Below are positions 47,855 to 61,255 of a stretch of 64,000 nt of DNA, one piece after another. Both the position numbers and the translations under genes were made by a program. The stretch spans positions 2,439,149 through 2,503,148 of the forward strand of contig NZ_KB849179.1 of NCBI RefSeq assembly GCF_000367945.1, read 5' to 3'. Source of the stretch: Acinetobacter proteolyticus (GTDB lineage: Bacteria > Pseudomonadota > Gammaproteobacteria > Pseudomonadales > Moraxellaceae). The first letter of the stretch is position 1. Every line of letters starts with the position of its first letter. The notes beneath the pieces are model-generated. The model had not been told where the DNA came from. It saw only the letters and a list, made by a program, of their open reading frames with translations, and searched no databases.

Positions 47855-47886
47855 AAATAAAGCCCAAACGAATTTGGGCTTTATTT
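47855..47886. terminator. Bidirectional terminator
   Basis: AAATAAAGCCCAAA-N4-TTTGGGCTTTATTT, a 14-base stem with T runs on both strands. It separates convergent genes. Confidence 0.93.
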
Positions 47887-47895
47887 TTTAAATAC

Positions 47896-48375
47896 TTAAA
47901 TAAATTTTTCAATGATCAGCATCAGCTGCTGCAAATATTCCGCATCAATCTGATCAAATTGATTCAGTTCATCACTATCGACATCCAACACGCCCACACA
48001 TTCCCCAGCCTTCATAATCGGCAAAACAATTTCCGATCTTGAGGCAGAACTACAGGCAATATGTCCTGGGAACTGATCTACATCTGGCACCACTATCACT
48101 TGCTGTTGTTGCCATGCTGCACCACATACGCCACGACCTTTGGCAATACGGGTACAGGCAATTGGGCCTTGGAATGGTCCTAGAACCAATTCATTGTCTT
48201 TGACTAGATAAAAGCCAATCCAAAACCAGCCAAATTGCTGTTTTAACGCCGCGCAGATATTGGCGAGATTGGCAATCACATCGCTTTCATCTTCAACAAT
48301 TGCCTGAATCTGAGGAAGGATACTTTGATATTGCTCGGCCTTATGGCCTTGCTGCAAAACTAATTCTTCTGCCAT
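47896..48375 (-). CDS. msrC: Free methionine-R-sulfoxide reductase (GAF domain)
   Basis: The protein has 159 residues and a single GAF domain with the catalytic cysteines seen in GRGVCGAAW and HIACSSASRSEIVLP. It reduces free Met-R-SO using thioredoxin, protecting against oxidative damage. A trxC gene is three genes upstream on the same strand. Confidence 0.93.
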   Translation of the reverse strand: MAEELVLQQGHKAEQYQSILPQIQAIVEDESDVIANLANICAALKQQFGWFWIGFYLVKDNELVLGPFQGPIACTRIAKGRGVCGAAWQQQQVIVVPDVDQFPGHIACSSASRSEIVLPIMKAGECVGVLDVDSDELNQFDQIDAEYLQQLMLIIEKFI

Positions 48376-48429
48376 GCTTCATTCCAAATCAAAAATAGTC
48401 TTGGCTTCATTCACTCGATAAAAGAGAAC

Positions 48430-48843
48430 TTAGCTTGCCGCAAATGCCTGTTTAATCTCTTCTGAAATCAAGCGTTTCTTACCATTTACATCCACCGCAA
48501 CAAAAGTAAATACGCCTTCGGTAATACGAACTGGCTCACGCGAATCATCATGACTGTTCCATACCTCAATTTGGACTTGTACAGAACTACTGCCAACTTT
48601 CAAAATTTTTGTATAACAGCTAATCACATTCCCGACCTTAACAGGTACCAGAAAGGTCATCTGATTGATCGCAATTGTCGCACAGCGTCCTTTACTAAAA
48701 CGTTCAACATGAATCGCTCCTGCGAGATCCATCTGAGAGACGATCCAGCCGCCAAAAACATCACCACTCCAATTGGTATCTGCGGGCATGGCAATGTTTT
48801 GTAGTGATAAAGTCCCTTCTGGATGAGTTGGGCGTTCGCTCAT
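48430..48843 (-). CDS. YciA-type acyl-CoA thioesterase
   Basis: The protein has 137 residues and a hotdog fold, with the family signature MPADTNWSGDVFGGWIVSQMDLAG. It hydrolyses acyl-CoAs of mixed chain length. It starts 1 base after the trxC stop, forming trxC-yciA-msrC on the minus strand. Confidence 0.93.
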   Translation of the reverse strand: MSERPTHPEGTLSLQNIAMPADTNWSGDVFGGWIVSQMDLAGAIHVERFSKGRCATIAINQMTFLVPVKVGNVISCYTKILKVGSSSVQVQIEVWNSHDDSREPVRITEGVFTFVAVDVNGKKRLISEEIKQAFAAS

Positions 48844-48844
48844 G

Positions 48845-49282
48845 TTAATGTCCTTGGTGTTGCTGTAATTGCTGGTCTAGCCATTGTTGTAACTCGGGTG
48901 CACGTAATGCCCCGCTGATTCTCGCCAATTCAGTGGTCTTATTCATCAGCACCAACGTTGGGATGCTACGTACATTAAATGCAGCACTTAAACGTGGATT
49001 GGCTTCAGTATCAATTTTGGCAAAAACCACATAGGGATTTTGCTTTGCCACTTGAGCAAAGTGAGGTGCCATCATCTTGCAGGGACCACACCACTCAGCC
49101 CACAAGTCAATCAATACAGGCAGATCTGAATTGCTGATGAAATTACTGAAATTTTGTTCATTGAGTTCAATCGGCTCTAAAGGCAATAACGCTTTATGGC
49201 ATTGCCCACAGTTGGGATGAACCGCCAATTTTTCTTCGGGTACACGATTTTTTGCACCACATGATGCACAGACAATAATCAT
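48845..49282 (-). CDS. trxC: Thioredoxin 2
   Basis: The protein has 145 residues. An N-terminal zinc ribbon (CASCGAKN and CGQCHKAL) precedes the thioredoxin fold with active site WCGPCK and the cis-Pro RSIPTLVLM. It reduces disulfides and can supply electrons to msrC. Co-transcribed with the YciA-type gene and the hydrolase directly upstream. Confidence 0.97.
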   Translation of the reverse strand: MIIVCASCGAKNRVPEEKLAVHPNCGQCHKALLPLEPIELNEQNFSNFISNSDLPVLIDLWAEWCGPCKMMAPHFAQVAKQNPYVVFAKIDTEANPRLSAAFNVRSIPTLVLMNKTTELARISGALRAPELQQWLDQQLQQHQGH

Positions 49283-50179
49283 CTACATCACTCCAATATG
49301 TTGATGTAAAAATTCTAATTGGGTTGTGACTGCTTTTTCAAACCAAGAACCATGATAAACATCAAAATGTTTCATTTCCCATTCGTGATAGCTCACAAAT
49401 GGCGCAATATTGGTCGCAGCTTCCCGACTCGATTCAATTGGAATCAGGGAGTCATGCTTAGCCGCGATAAATAAAACAGGGATATTAATTTTACGTACAA
49501 ACTGAATCGGGCGATAACGCATTAAATTAAAGAACACCCGTGCCGGAACTTCCCCACTCCAGTAGTAATCTGGATTTACAATCGAGTGATATCCGTAGTA
49601 GCTATCTGAAGTCGGTAGAAAGCACAATCGATATTGATCGACCACAGGCAACGTTTTAGGCACCAGTCCCATCTTGGAACCCATATAGTCCTGACTGGAA
49701 CGCTTCAATGCCTCTGGATAGCGCTGTAGGGGATAAAGCTTAGCTGTTTCAGCCCCATCAACATAAGGCACTTGCACCATAACGGCTTGAATGTTTTTCA
49801 GATCCGTCGCCAAGCTTAGGGCATATCCACCACTTAAAGAGGTTCCCCATAAAACAATACGTCGATTATCGATCAATTTACAATTCGAGGCATATTGAAT
49901 CATGGTCTTCCAATCATCAAGCTGGGCACTGAGTGAAACCAATTCACGCGGCTTGCCTGTACTGCCCCCCCAATTACGATAATCGAATAAAATGACTGCA
50001 TAACCGGCCTGAGCAAAGCGCTGTGCATATTGAACCAGTTTGAATTGACGCAAGCCTGCAAAACCGTGCGCCATGATAATCACCGCAGCTTTGGTATTGG
50101 CTTTAGGCAGATAAAAATCCGCAGCGATGGTTTCATCGCCACTTGGAACATACAACGGCTCAACAGTGTAGGTGTGCAT
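49283..50179 (-). CDS. Alpha/beta hydrolase
   Basis: The protein has 298 residues. The nucleophile elbow is GTSLSGG, the late His is in WEMKHFDVYHGS, and the oxyanion MAHGFAGLRQF follows the usual HGF pattern. It belongs to the large esterase/YcjY-like group and is cytoplasmic. Starts divergently from the gene at 50302; ends exactly where trxC begins. Confidence 0.9.
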   Translation of the reverse strand: MHTYTVEPLYVPSGDETIAADFYLPKANTKAAVIIMAHGFAGLRQFKLVQYAQRFAQAGYAVILFDYRNWGGSTGKPRELVSLSAQLDDWKTMIQYASNCKLIDNRRIVLWGTSLSGGYALSLATDLKNIQAVMVQVPYVDGAETAKLYPLQRYPEALKRSSQDYMGSKMGLVPKTLPVVDQYRLCFLPTSDSYYGYHSIVNPDYYWSGEVPARVFFNLMRYRPIQFVRKINIPVLFIAAKHDSLIPIESSREAATNIAPFVSYHEWEMKHFDVYHGSWFEKAVTTQLEFLHQHIGVM

Positions 50180-50301
50180 GCGCGCTCCATTGCCTTATCT
50201 TTTACTTATCATCATTTATTTACTACAGACATTTAAACTCAAGATCGAGCTTAATGCTATGATAGAGCATAAAATGTTTTGTTTGTTTTTGGAGTGACAA
50301 G

Positions 50302-50637
50302 ATGACAGAGAATGTTGGTTTTGCAGGTCAAATTGGCCCTGAGCATATTGAGCAAGTGGTTGAGAAAGGATTTAGATCGATTATTAACAACCGTCCAGAT
50401 ATGGAAGGCGGTCCTGAGCAGCCAACCAGTGCACAGATTGAAGAATCAGCGCGTACTGCAGGTCTAGACTATGTCTATCAACCGGTTGTTGCTGGGCAAA
50501 TCACTGAACTCGATGTCCGTACATTCGCCAATCATTATAATGAACTGCCAAAACCAATTTTAATGTTCTGCCGTACGGGTAACCGTTCAAATAATCTATA
50601 TCAAATTGCGAAACAAATGGATTTACTGGACGATTAA
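50302..50637 (+). CDS. TIGR01244-family beta-lactamase-hydrolase-like phosphatase
   Basis: The protein has 111 residues and a phosphatase-like domain with the Cys-x5-Arg motif CRTGNRS. The family resembles BlsA/sulfur-transferase proteins (DUF442) linked with hydrogen sulfide handling in some bacteria. Role here unproven. Preceded by GGAGTG; monocistronic. Confidence 0.9.
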   Translation: MTENVGFAGQIGPEHIEQVVEKGFRSIINNRPDMEGGPEQPTSAQIEESARTAGLDYVYQPVVAGQITELDVRTFANHYNELPKPILMFCRTGNRSNNLYQIAKQMDLLDD

Positions 50638-50721
50638 ATTCATTACATTTTATTACCTGATCTAAATAGTTAAACCTTTGTTTTTATAAGATGATGGTTC
50701 TTTTTCAATAGATCAAGAACC

Positions 50722-50826
50722 ATGTCAAAACTCGCCATTGTCCTGTTATGTATTCTCTCTATCTCAGCTTGTAGCTCTTTCCAAGTTCGCCCGACAGCGA
50801 CGGTGAGTGTCGGTACAGGGTTGTAA
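50722..50826 (+). CDS. Short lipoprotein
   Basis: A 34-residue ORF, too short for common cut-offs. It has a signal peptide, MSKLAIVLLCILSISACSSF, with lipobox (ISAC/S), followed by about 17 residues rich in Thr and Val. No Shine-Dalgarno sequence beyond AAGAAC. It resembles entericidin-like or small lipoproteins in layout. Function unknown. Confidence 0.55.
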   Translation: MSKLAIVLLCILSISACSSFQVRPTATVSVGTGL

Positions 50827-50935
50827 AACCATTAAAAATATCTATCTAGCTCCAGCAACATTCTTTGATAAAATTAAAATATTTACAACTTTATAAGGTT
50901 CAACGAAGATTGCCTAATATTAACCACTTTAAATA

Positions 50936-50960
50936 AAAAGGAAGCTTTTAGCTTCCTTTT
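50936..50960 (-). terminator. Terminator of the Ig-like lipoprotein gene
   Basis: AAAAGGAAGC-N5-GCTTCCTTTT with T runs on both sides. Confidence 0.9.
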
Positions 50961-50975
50961 TATTTAACTAGTAAA

Positions 50976-53180
50976 TTAATTTATATCTAATGGCAAAGTC
51001 GTGGTTTTATTCGGAGCACCAACTATAATTTTCACATCATCACCAGCCGTACATTTTCTTAATCGAACTGTATATTTGACAATATCATTATTAGGACTAC
51101 CAAATGTAGATGGGGTCAATAACTCCATGAGAGCTGGCACAGGAAGATTTCCACTTCTCATTTCTGCTTCACAAGTTTGATTCTCATATACAACTTCAGG
51201 TGTACCACTAATACTAGAATCTAATTCTTTCGTCCCAGTACCATTTACACCAACATCCACCAAATATTCTGTCCCATTAATTTTTACAGTCACAGCTTTA
51301 TTAGGCTCTGAATTAGAAACGGTAAGAATCTTTTTGGTTGTATCCCCTACTTTTTCTTTCAAAGTAGCAGAAGGTTTAAAATCAGTATTGTCTTTCACTG
51401 TTACGGCAACGGTCGTACCAGAAGGCATAGGGACTTTCTTTTCACTATTACCAAAGATTTGGAAACTGAAATCCCCATTTCCACTTAAAATTCTTCCTGT
51501 TCTTGTGTCAAATCCGCTATTCCAAACAAACGTTGGAGTATCATGCGCAAAAGCAAACAATAATTGCTGACGAACAATACCACCTAGATTGTTATCACAG
51601 GTTTTAGGAATATTCGGTTGCTCAATATAAGATGCTGCACAATCTAGAATACCTGCACTACGCTTGTAGATAAACTCACCAAAATTGGCATTGTATGTAT
51701 TATCTTCATTGTCATCACGGAAAAAATCACCAATATTACTGACCAATGTATCAACGCCAGCAGTATAAATATTGTCACCATTCACATCCGTAAATGCTTT
51801 GTCACCTTCTACATATGCTAATACAGTAACACGATTATCAAGCGGACGAGGATTCTGAGTAGATAAGGTCACCGAGCATGAACCATTCACAGATGCACAA
51901 TTTGGAGTAATACTGCCACCTTCAGACACGAAACTAATTACTGTACCATTTGGTACAGGATTTCCAGTACGATCAACCATTCTTGCAACAATTGTCGCAG
52001 TATCCCCATCTTTATCATTCTGTAAAGAATTTTTAGACATTGACAGGCTTAAACCTGACTGTGTCACTCGACCTGTTGAAACCGAAACATTTTTAGATAA
52101 AGCAGAGACTGTCGGATTTGAAACTAGAGTAGCTTTTATTTCTACTGGACCAGGTATATTTCCTGGATATAAAGTAACAACAACTTTACCACTAGGATCA
52201 CTTTTCACGGTCTTAACTGCACGATTACCTAAAGAAATAAAGCTTAGATCTTCAGGAGCCCCACGTACAAGTTCAATATTCACATCTTTATTTGCTGCAG
52301 GTGTTCCATTTGCATAAAGTGTAAACTCTATTTGGCCTGAAGCAGCCGTTCCACTACTCTTAATCCCTAAATTTACTGAATTTGATGTTGTATAAACTAA
52401 AGAATTTGCTTCAATCGCAGCAATATTTACATCAACTTTTGATTCTGGAATATTTGAACCTGATGCTCGAATCGTTTGTTGACCCTCACATAACTTTCCA
52501 TCGCTACCAATCGACTTGTATGACGTTGTTACGTCACCCTGATTTGATGAAACAACACTGGCTGGCTCAAAGGTTCCACATGTCGCACTAAAGCTTACAG
52601 TAACATTATTTTGATTAACCTTCGTACTTGCGTCTTGCGTTTTCAAAGTAATATTTGTGGATGCACCTGATTCTAACTGTGTTGCAGCGGCAGCCATTCC
52701 AACTAAAACAATATTTGCAGCTTGTAATACAAAGCTATAAGGCTTCGTCGCAGCAGAAGCACCATTATAGTTTGTTGTCGCAGAAAGCTGATATGCGCCT
52801 GTTGCATTTAAATCTTGCGGTTTTATCGAAATGCTTGCTTCCCCATCAGCATTCGTCAGTACTGCACCATTTGTTGTACCAAAAGAGACACCTTCACCAG
52901 CGAAAGTAACGATTGCTCCACTGATGCCCTTCCCTGATGTATCCGTCACTTTTACTTTAGCAGTTGCACCAGCCGCAGTAATCGAGTTTGTTACGGTATT
53001 ATTCGTATCATATAAAGTAATATTGGTAATATTTACTGCTGTTACAGGAGTCTGTCCATTGCCGCCAGAGGAACTATTATCATTTGAACCGTAATAGCCA
53101 CCGCCACCACCACCACAACTAGCTAATAACACAGAGACAGCAATTGCAGACAACTTTAAAGTAAGTTGTTTTTTATTCAT
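50976..53180 (-). CDS. Ig-like domain (Big_1) surface lipoprotein
   Basis: The protein has 734 residues. A signal peptide and lipobox (LLASC) are followed by six Gly and a Gly/Ser/Asn linker. Several invasin-type Ig-like domains follow: one with GKGISGAIVTFAGEGVSFGT (about 65-140) and another with DRTGNPVPNGTVISFVSEGG (about 400-450). The C terminus is acidic and may be cell-bound or exposed. Ribosome-binding site AAGGA sits 6 bases from ATG 53180, and an upstream ATG 53186 is out of spacing. Likely an adhesin or stalk protein. Confidence 0.88.
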   Translation of the reverse strand: MNKKQLTLKLSAIAVSVLLASCGGGGGGYYGSNDNSSSGGNGQTPVTAVNITNITLYDTNNTVTNSITAAGATAKVKVTDTSGKGISGAIVTFAGEGVSFGTTNGAVLTNADGEASISIKPQDLNATGAYQLSATTNYNGASAATKPYSFVLQAANIVLVGMAAAATQLESGASTNITLKTQDASTKVNQNNVTVSFSATCGTFEPASVVSSNQGDVTTSYKSIGSDGKLCEGQQTIRASGSNIPESKVDVNIAAIEANSLVYTTSNSVNLGIKSSGTAASGQIEFTLYANGTPAANKDVNIELVRGAPEDLSFISLGNRAVKTVKSDPSGKVVVTLYPGNIPGPVEIKATLVSNPTVSALSKNVSVSTGRVTQSGLSLSMSKNSLQNDKDGDTATIVARMVDRTGNPVPNGTVISFVSEGGSITPNCASVNGSCSVTLSTQNPRPLDNRVTVLAYVEGDKAFTDVNGDNIYTAGVDTLVSNIGDFFRDDNEDNTYNANFGEFIYKRSAGILDCAASYIEQPNIPKTCDNNLGGIVRQQLLFAFAHDTPTFVWNSGFDTRTGRILSGNGDFSFQIFGNSEKKVPMPSGTTVAVTVKDNTDFKPSATLKEKVGDTTKKILTVSNSEPNKAVTVKINGTEYLVDVGVNGTGTKELDSSISGTPEVVYENQTCEAEMRSGNLPVPALMELLTPSTFGSPNNDIVKYTVRLRKCTAGDDVKIIVGAPNKTTTLPLDIN

Positions 53181-53186
53181 ACTCAT

Positions 53187-53500
53187 TCCTTTTAACCCCG
53201 ATCAAATCCCCAAATGGAATTAGATTTTTCATTATAAAAATATGTCTAATGTAACCATAATATAGATTTTATGTAAATAAAGTTTATCTTCAAGTAAGGA
53301 GGATTAAAGTGAACTTAATCAAACTATTTTATTAAATCGAGAGATTTTCTATAACTTTTAACAAATAAATAATGAATGAAATAATTTGAGATTAAGTTAA
53401 ATCAAACATGATTGAATAAGGACTAAGGCAACCCTAAAATAATTTCTATTTCATTTAACTAAGTTATAAATTGTCGCCAGTTATTTTCGCCCCCGCAATA
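53187..53500. other. Gene-free AT-rich region
   Basis: About 300 bases between the lipoprotein and the rRNA terminator. A ten-base TTGTCGCCAG matches the 5S flank at 53651-53660, but is too short to be a duplicate gene. Nothing else recognised. Confidence 0.5.
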
Positions 53501-53537
53501 AAAAAACATCCCCTCAGCGTAAGCGGAGGGGGTGTTT
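53501..53537 (-). terminator. rRNA operon terminator
   Basis: ACATCCCCTC pairs with GAGGGGGTGT, followed on the minus strand by a T run. It is 11-40 bases beyond the 5S gene. Confidence 0.9.
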
Positions 53538-53547
53538 AGATTTAAAA

Positions 53548-53661
53548 GCTGGCGATGACTTACTCTCACATGGCAAGTGCCACACTACCATCAGCGCTAA
53601 GAGGTTTCACTTCTGAGTTCGGGAAGGGATCAGGTGGTTCACTCTTGCTATTGTCGCCAGC
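53548..53661 (-). rRNA. rrf: 5S ribosomal RNA
   Basis: The 114-base gene reads GCTGGCGACAATAGCAAGAG at its 5' end and contains AACTCAGAAGTGAAAC, the 5S core. The two ends are complementary (GCTGGCGA with TCGCCAGC). Limits accurate to about 3 bases. Confidence 0.97.
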
Positions 53662-53822
53662 AAACTGTTTTGGTTTTGGGTGGTCTTACGTTTTTTGCCA
53701 CTTAGTACCGAAAGAGTTATTAACGGATTAGTTTAATCGAGTCGGTATTGTAACTAGTTTTGACACTAAATCAAGTTATGTATTGAATTTATCTTGAATA
53801 CAACAACTGTTTGGGTGTTGTA

Positions 53823-56706
<2,884 letters not shown>

Positions 56707-56712
<6 letters not shown>

Positions 56713-56734
56713 TATACAACCCCAAACAGTCGTT
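56707..56734 (-). other. 23S rRNA processing stalk, 5' arm
   Basis: CTTGACTATACAAC (56707-56720) and the following bases pair with GTTGTATAGTCAAG (53817-53830) and its upstream flank at 53802-53816, with one bulge and one mismatch over about 27 bases. This forms the long RNase III stem that brackets pre-23S. The 378-base spacer 56713-57090 has no other gene. Confidence 0.75.
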
Positions 56735-57090
56735 ACACCTACAAGTGGGTGTAGCAACAGAATCAATGTAAACATTAATTCATACAGCTTGTTGTTTCGT
56801 GAACTTAATCACCGTACAGCTTCAATCTAAATTCATATACCAAAACGCTTGATTCAGTGTTTTTGCTAGTTCTCATTTCATTCAACTTAAACATCGAAAC
56901 GTTTAAATCAAAGAATGAGTGAACAATTTATTTCAGACTCAATTCTACTAATCTGTTAATGATTAACTACCACCTCGTCGGTGCGTAGTAAACTGTGATA
57001 AATCACAGAACTTAATAAGCTATCTACTTACTAAATTCTATAAGCTATCTTGGAATTTAACTTTCGTTTTTTACATTACTTCGTAATGTA

Positions 57091-57166
57091 TGGTGGAGAC
57101 TAGGAGAGTCGAACTCCTGACCTCCTGCGTGCAAAGCAGGCGCTCTACCAACTAAGCTAAGTCCCC
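57091..57166 (-). tRNA. tRNA-Ala (TGC)
   Basis: The 76-base cloverleaf begins GGGGACTTAGCTTAGTTGG and carries anticodon TGC between CTTTGCACGC. The 3' end includes CCA. Second tRNA in the rRNA operon spacer. Confidence 0.97.
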
Positions 57167-57221
57167 AGCTTATCACTTAATGAACGACATATCTTTCAAT
57201 CCAAGCTACTGCAATCAGATT

Positions 57222-57298
<77 letters not shown>

Positions 57299-57312
57299 TC
57301 AGATACATCTTC

Positions 57313-57334
57313 GAAGAACAACTTGTTGTGGATT
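57313..57334 (-). other. 16S rRNA processing stalk, 3' arm
   Basis: GAAGAACAACTTGTTGTGG at 57313-57334 is complementary, with one extra base, to the leader at 59025-59045. The two arms form the RNase III stem around pre-16S. Confidence 0.7.
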
Positions 57335-57357
57335 CTTACCAGTCACCAATCTTTCGT

Positions 57358-58896
<1,539 letters not shown>

Positions 58897-59125
58897 AAAT
58901 CATTAGTAGCTTATGGCTACAAATCTTGGCTCATCAATTTTCTGACTAAAAATTCGCTCAAATAAACTTCGAGAAATTTCTACTCTTCAATCAATGAAAT
59001 ATTTTCGATTGATTAACTAGTAAAAATCCACACAAGTTGTTCTTCTATTCTCTTAATGATCTTCTCGATGATTCGTCATCATCAAGCTAGGTCGGCTATA
59101 TTACTCTCAATTTCTTAAAAGTCAA
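58897..59125 (-). promoter_or_regulatory. rRNA operon leader and promoter
   Basis: TTGACT (59120-59125) and TAATAT (59098-59103), separated by 16 bases, form a strong sigma70 promoter, followed by a G+C-rich discriminator (GCCGACC) expected for stringent control. The leader carries the 16S stalk arm at 59025-59045. The 409-base gap to the next gene has no other feature. Confidence 0.75.
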
Positions 59126-59305
59126 CAGGTAATTTAGATATTTAGCAAACTTATCAATCAACCCAAGAACCTAACCTTTCCAGCCAAATCCTTGTTTCTC
59201 AACAAGTTTTTATCTGCATCACCGCCGATGGATGTGCATTCTACAGCATTCACAACACAACACAACCCCCTTTTTCAAATTTATTTAAATTATTGCTTCG
59301 ACCGC

Positions 59306-60367
59306 TTATTTTTTACACAAATATGGCTGAAAATGTGCAGTTTGGTCGATTATTTGCTCAGTTTTATTTTTTTCTTGCCAGTGTAAAGGCCTGCAATCGA
59401 TATATTCGCAATATCCTGTACCTTCATAACTGTCATTTTCCCATAAGAGCTGATAATGAAAGCTACCCACATAGCCTGCAGCCAAACCAAATTTATAATC
59501 CCCTCGACTCTGCGCCTGCAATTGAAATAGCACCTCATCTTTTTCCGAATATTGCCAAACAAAAGCACGTGGCAAATACATGTCACGCCCATTGGGTGTC
59601 TGTACTTTTGGATAAACGCGGGTAACGTCAAAAATGACTTGATGATCATAAAGCACAGAATTTTGTTCATTCGACTGAATTTCAATTCTGGAAAAAACAA
59701 TGTTATTCCATTGATTTCTAAGTTCAGACAAGATGATCTGAAGGTCTGCATTGACCTGAATAACTTGGTAGGTAAAAAAGTGAAAGGCAATAAAAGGCAA
59801 ATAGATGGCTCTGGCATGTTTTAAAATCCCTTGTGCCTCAATTTGATAGTATTGTTTTTTATAGGTGATCTCACCTTCACATTGGCAACGCACATACCAA
59901 TAATCCCCCACCCCCCATTGCAAAGCTGAATGGTTTTCAATGTCGGTGCCAATATTCACTTTGAGTTGGCAACTGAGTTCTTCATCATCACGCTTAAAAT
60001 AATAATTGGGGAAATCAACCTGAATATGATCCACATCTAAAAACTGATAACGATCTTGTTCTAATTGACACTGCTCTTTAGCGCTATAACTTTTGAGATG
60101 GCCGACTGTAGATAAACTGCTGGCAACTAAAACTGTCGCAGTATCAATTGCCGTCGTGGTAATGGCACTGGCGTTATAGCAAATGGGGATGCGGGGCTGT
60201 CCAATCAGGCTAATGAAATTTAAATAATGAAACGGTTCAGGTAAGTTCGGCAAGATCAAAGCCTGATAGACGATCTTAAATAAACCTTTAGGCGGATGAA
60301 ACGTTAAAGCATCTGACTTATTGAGGTTCAGCTGCTTTAATTGATTGTTATTCATCAATATTGGCAT
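59306..60367 (-). CDS. Conserved hypothetical protein (lipocalin/AttH-like layout)
   Basis: The protein has 353 residues and no signal peptide. It is rich in Tyr, Gln and beta-forming stretches, such as YKKQYYQIEAQGILKHARAI, and closes with a GTGYCEYIDC segment. The pattern recalls carotenoid-hydratase/AttH-like two-lipocalin proteins, and I recall Acinetobacter DUF6670 proteins of similar shape, but this is uncertain. It lies between rrn and pssA on the same strand as pssA. Ribosome-binding site GGAGG upstream (17 bases away from the ATG, so an internal start, e.g. MNNNQ, is possible). Confidence 0.8.
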   Translation of the reverse strand: MPILMNNNQLKQLNLNKSDALTFHPPKGLFKIVYQALILPNLPEPFHYLNFISLIGQPRIPICYNASAITTTAIDTATVLVASSLSTVGHLKSYSAKEQCQLEQDRYQFLDVDHIQVDFPNYYFKRDDEELSCQLKVNIGTDIENHSALQWGVGDYWYVRCQCEGEITYKKQYYQIEAQGILKHARAIYLPFIAFHFFTYQVIQVNADLQIILSELRNQWNNIVFSRIEIQSNEQNSVLYDHQVIFDVTRVYPKVQTPNGRDMYLPRAFVWQYSEKDEVLFQLQAQSRGDYKFGLAAGYVGSFHYQLLWENDSYEGTGYCEYIDCRPLHWQEKNKTEQIIDQTAHFQPYLCKK

Positions 60368-60383
60368 ACTGAACCTCCATATT

Positions 60384-61217
60384 TTAAGTTGTTATTTTGG
60401 CATCATTCTTTTTGGCAAATAGTGTCGTCACAAATCCTGAAAGGACGTAGATGATACAGACAATCAGTATTCCTACTGGAATGTTGTACGTGATTGCAGC
60501 AAAAATCAAGACCACAGGTAACATCACGACGAAAGGTACACGCTTACGATCCATTTGTTTAAATGAATAGTATTTGATGTTGGAAATCATCAGTAAACCC
60601 ACGGCAACCATGACCACTGAGTTAATCACCTGAATCACAATATCATTCAAATCAAAGATAAATGGATAATCACGTCCCACCCATACCAATGAAATCACGG
60701 TCACAGCCGCAAGTGGACTAGCAATACCAATAAAATAGCGCTTATCCACTACACCAATTTGTACATTGAAACGCGCTAGACGGAAAGCTGCACAAGCCGT
60801 ATAGATAAAGCAACAAGCTAAACCAATACGTCCAAGATCATGCAAGCTCCAGCTATACATCAAAATAGCGGGTGCAACACCAAACGCCAACAAGTCAGAA
60901 AGCGAATCGTATTGCTCACCAAATGCACTTTGCGCACCAATTGCACGAGCCACTCGTCCATCCAGACCATCAAGCAATGCAGCCAAGAAAATGGCATAGA
61001 TCGCTTGATTAAAGTTTCCATTCATACTGGCAATAATTGAATAAAAACCAGAAAGAAGTGCGGCTGTTGTAATTAAATTCGGCCATAAATAAATGCCACG
61101 GCGTTTCACTTTTTGTCCTTCGTGCGTATGCTCTTCTTCTTCTACTTCAAAAGTGATTCCATCAAAAGAATGATCTTCTTTGTTCAAATCAGAATCAGGT
61201 TTAAGAGAATTTGTCAT
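60384..61217 (-). CDS. pssA: CDP-diacylglycerol-serine O-phosphatidyltransferase
   Basis: The protein has 277 residues. The CDP-alcohol phosphotransferase signature is DGLDGRVARAIGAQSAFGEQ with the further Asp in YDSLSD. Multiple membrane segments follow. It makes phosphatidylserine, the precursor of phosphatidylethanolamine. ATG 61217 is 9 bases from GAGGAA; the TTG at 61226 abuts it. An acidic N-terminal stretch (EVEEEEHTHEG) precedes the catalytic domain. Confidence 0.97.
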   Translation of the reverse strand: MTNSLKPDSDLNKEDHSFDGITFEVEEEEHTHEGQKVKRRGIYLWPNLITTAALLSGFYSIIASMNGNFNQAIYAIFLAALLDGLDGRVARAIGAQSAFGEQYDSLSDLLAFGVAPAILMYSWSLHDLGRIGLACCFIYTACAAFRLARFNVQIGVVDKRYFIGIASPLAAVTVISLVWVGRDYPFIFDLNDIVIQVINSVVMVAVGLLMISNIKYYSFKQMDRKRVPFVVMLPVVLIFAAITYNIPVGILIVCIIYVLSGFVTTLFAKKNDAKITT

Positions 61218-61255
61218 TATTTTCAATTCCTCGAGAATATTTGGACGTTGATGGG

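Noticed and set aside
53471..53490. Second 5S fragment
   Set aside because: Only ten bases match the 5S flank; too short to claim a duplicate gene.
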